Assembly: GCF_963677565.1 (NCBI RefSeq)
Contig: NZ_OY781982.1
Coordinates: 186,001 to 250,000, forward strand
From: an uncultured Draconibacterium sp.
GTDB lineage: Bacteria; Bacteroidota; Bacteroidia; Bacteroidales; Prolixibacteraceae
Length of the DNA: 64,000 nucleotides
Reading direction: 5' to 3'
Part shown: piece by piece, positions 62,954 to 64,000 of the stretch
How the letters are laid out: every line of letters begins with the position of its first letter
Numbering within the stretch: the first letter of the stretch is position 1
Made by a program: the position numbers and the translations under genes
The notes under the pieces: generated by a model
Seen by the model: only the letters and a program-made list of their open reading frames with translations
Told to the model about the DNA's origin: nothing
Databases searched by the model: none

Positions 62954-64000
62954 TTACTGTTTTGCCCACCATAATTTTGTATCTTGTACATCAGGTCCCT
63001 GAATGCCAACTGCTTCGTTATAATTATCGCCATTGGTGTTAATAACCCCATTACCGTAGCGCATGCGCTGTGGGTAATTTCCGTTAATATCTCCAAGTCC
63101 ATAAATATCTCCATCATCAACACCGGCTGCAAGTTCTGCAGGATAACCCATATCACGAACAATTGCCCATGCTTCAAATCCATCAGTAAATGCGGCAATC
63201 CAACGTTGCGATGCAATTTTCTCCAGGTTCTCTTCTTCAGTTCCGTTTAACAATGCCATATCTTCGTTTGCCAGATACGTATCAATATCAGCATCGCTAA
63301 CATTCCAAAGTTTCATTGCCGAACGAATACCTTCCTGGTATAAGTCTTGTGCACTACCTGTTCCAATTCCGCGCACCGCTGCCTCAGCTTGCAAGAAATA
63401 TGATTCTGCCGAAGACATAATTAACTCCGGACGAATTTCGCCATTATTCTTTTTATTAATTACAACCTCAGCTGGTTTTGAGAAGAAATTGTAACGCGCG
63501 AAAGGATGCATTTTCCCGTTTAAGCGAGTTGGTTGCCCAACATAGTACATATTTTCAGGCATAGTAACCTCAATGCTACCATTTTCAAGTGTGGTTGTTG
63601 TATAGTCAACACCAGCATCATCGAGAATTCCCAAAATATATTCTACACGCTTATCGAAATTCTCAACCTCGGCTCCTTCTGTTGGCTTTTCAAGCGTTTG
63701 TGTTCCGCCTACTGCAGGCTGTGCATAAACGGCCAAACGAGGATCGTTATTGTTGCGCAGCAGGTCAATCATGGTTTTACTCATCGTCCAGTCTGAACCG
63801 GCACCAAAGTTGTACCATACATCACCGTAGCAGGCACTTCCCCACTGCGAGATCTCTTCGTCTTTTTGCATCAATACGTTATCATTATCGCCATCAAGTA
63901 GATCACTACTTAGGGCTGATGTGATTGCACTTTGAGCAAAACCGGCACCGGCAGCACCGTATGCACGCATACCAATGCGTAACTTTAAGGTGTTAGCCAA
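62954..64000 (-). CDS. susD: SusD/RagB-family lipoprotein, C-terminal part (gene runs off right edge)
   Basis: The last 348 codons are present; the lipobox and N-terminus lie beyond the window. It is of the SusD-like_2 type, like the gene at 32337: it has the NTLKLRIGMRAYG helix, SSAESYFLQAEAAVRGIGTGSAQDLYQEGIRSAMKLW (TPR-like ligand-binding scaffold) and the terminal KLWWAKQ matching LWWDTG of its paralogue. A partner susC is expected immediately to the right. The substrate cannot be told; the GH109-type gene is the nearest enzyme. Confidence 0.92.
   Translation of the reverse strand: MANTLKLRIGMRAYGAAGAGFAQSAITSALSSDLLDGDNDNVLMQKDEEISQWGSACYGDVWYNFGAGSDWTMSKTMIDLLRNNNDPRLAVYAQPAVGGTQTLEKPTEGAEVENFDKRVEYILGILDDAGVDYTTTTLENGSIEVTMPENMYYVGQPTRLNGKMHPFARYNFFSKPAEVVINKKNNGEIRPELIMSSAESYFLQAEAAVRGIGTGSAQDLYQEGIRSAMKLWNVSDADIDTYLANEDMALLNGTEEENLEKIASQRWIAAFTDGFEAWAIVRDMGYPAELAAGVDDGDIYGLGDINGNYPQRMRYGNGVINTNGDNYNEAVGIQGPDVQDTKLWWAKQ

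Noticed and set aside
1..64000. tRNA, rRNA, insertion sequences, prophage or integrase genes
   Set aside because: No cloverleaf-like T-loop sequences, rRNA stretches, transposase DDE proteins or phage genes were recognised on either strand.

Overview
The window looks like chromosome of a Bacteroidota bacterium. It carries two SusC/SusD-type uptake loci, TonB-dependent receptors with CarboxypepD_reg-like N-termini, lipoproteins ending in ...SC or ...GC, a membrane AraC regulator, a LytS/LytT pair, an archaeal-type prolyl-tRNA synthetase and AT-rich intergenic DNA with few Shine-Dalgarno sequences. The glycan-degrading content and gene style suggest a free-living or sediment relative of Bacteroidales/Marinilabiliales (Prolixibacteraceae-like). 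That placement is inference; no rRNA or tRNA gene was recognised.

Layout. 1-1461 (minus): a Fur-family regulator, a small His/Cys-rich protein and a truncated TonB receptor form a probable metal operon under a palindromic operator. 1643-4369: GH78 alpha-L-rhamnosidase. 4678-8249: two M14-type secreted proteins in tandem, the first having lost every catalytic residue the second retains. 8670-9125: MDP-1-like HAD phosphatase. 9208-16850 (minus): a hexuronate island with uxaE, uxaC, kdgK, eda and a complete TRAP transporter, with two palindromes that look like LacI-type operators. 17173-22691: GH2 beta-galactosidase and GH20 hexosaminidase. 22739-26340: a methyltransferase and a fused 2-oxoacid dehydrogenase E1.

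26349-38611 is a polysaccharide utilisation locus. An unusual membrane-spanning regulator (periplasmic LamG/propeller-like region, one transmembrane helix, cytoplasmic SARP/BTAD-type DNA-binding domain) is divergent from susC, susD and two GH92 alpha-mannosidase-family genes of different subtypes. The regulator-susC intergenic region holds two sets of TTAATC direct repeats at exactly 11-bp spacing, the binding geometry known for SARP regulators. With GH2 and GH20 nearby, the likely target is a mannose-containing glycan such as N-glycan.

38806-48694 is a mixed region: M61 peptidase, K+ channel, VOC protein, Crp-like regulator, AzoR-like flavoprotein, outer-membrane protein, MFS transporter, AraC regulator and an unknown lipoprotein. 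It contains an exact 11-copy, 21-bp tandem array (41583-41813). 48817-53902 (minus) is housekeeping (tilS, pepT, proS) with two copies of a REP-like palindrome. 54000-60944 is envelope-related: an aromatic-rich lipoprotein, a FadL-like porin, an operon of lipoprotein + LytS-type kinase + LytTR regulator, and an Omp85-type barrel. 61143-62627 is a Tat-exported GH109-type protein, and a second SusD-like gene (minus) runs off the right edge.
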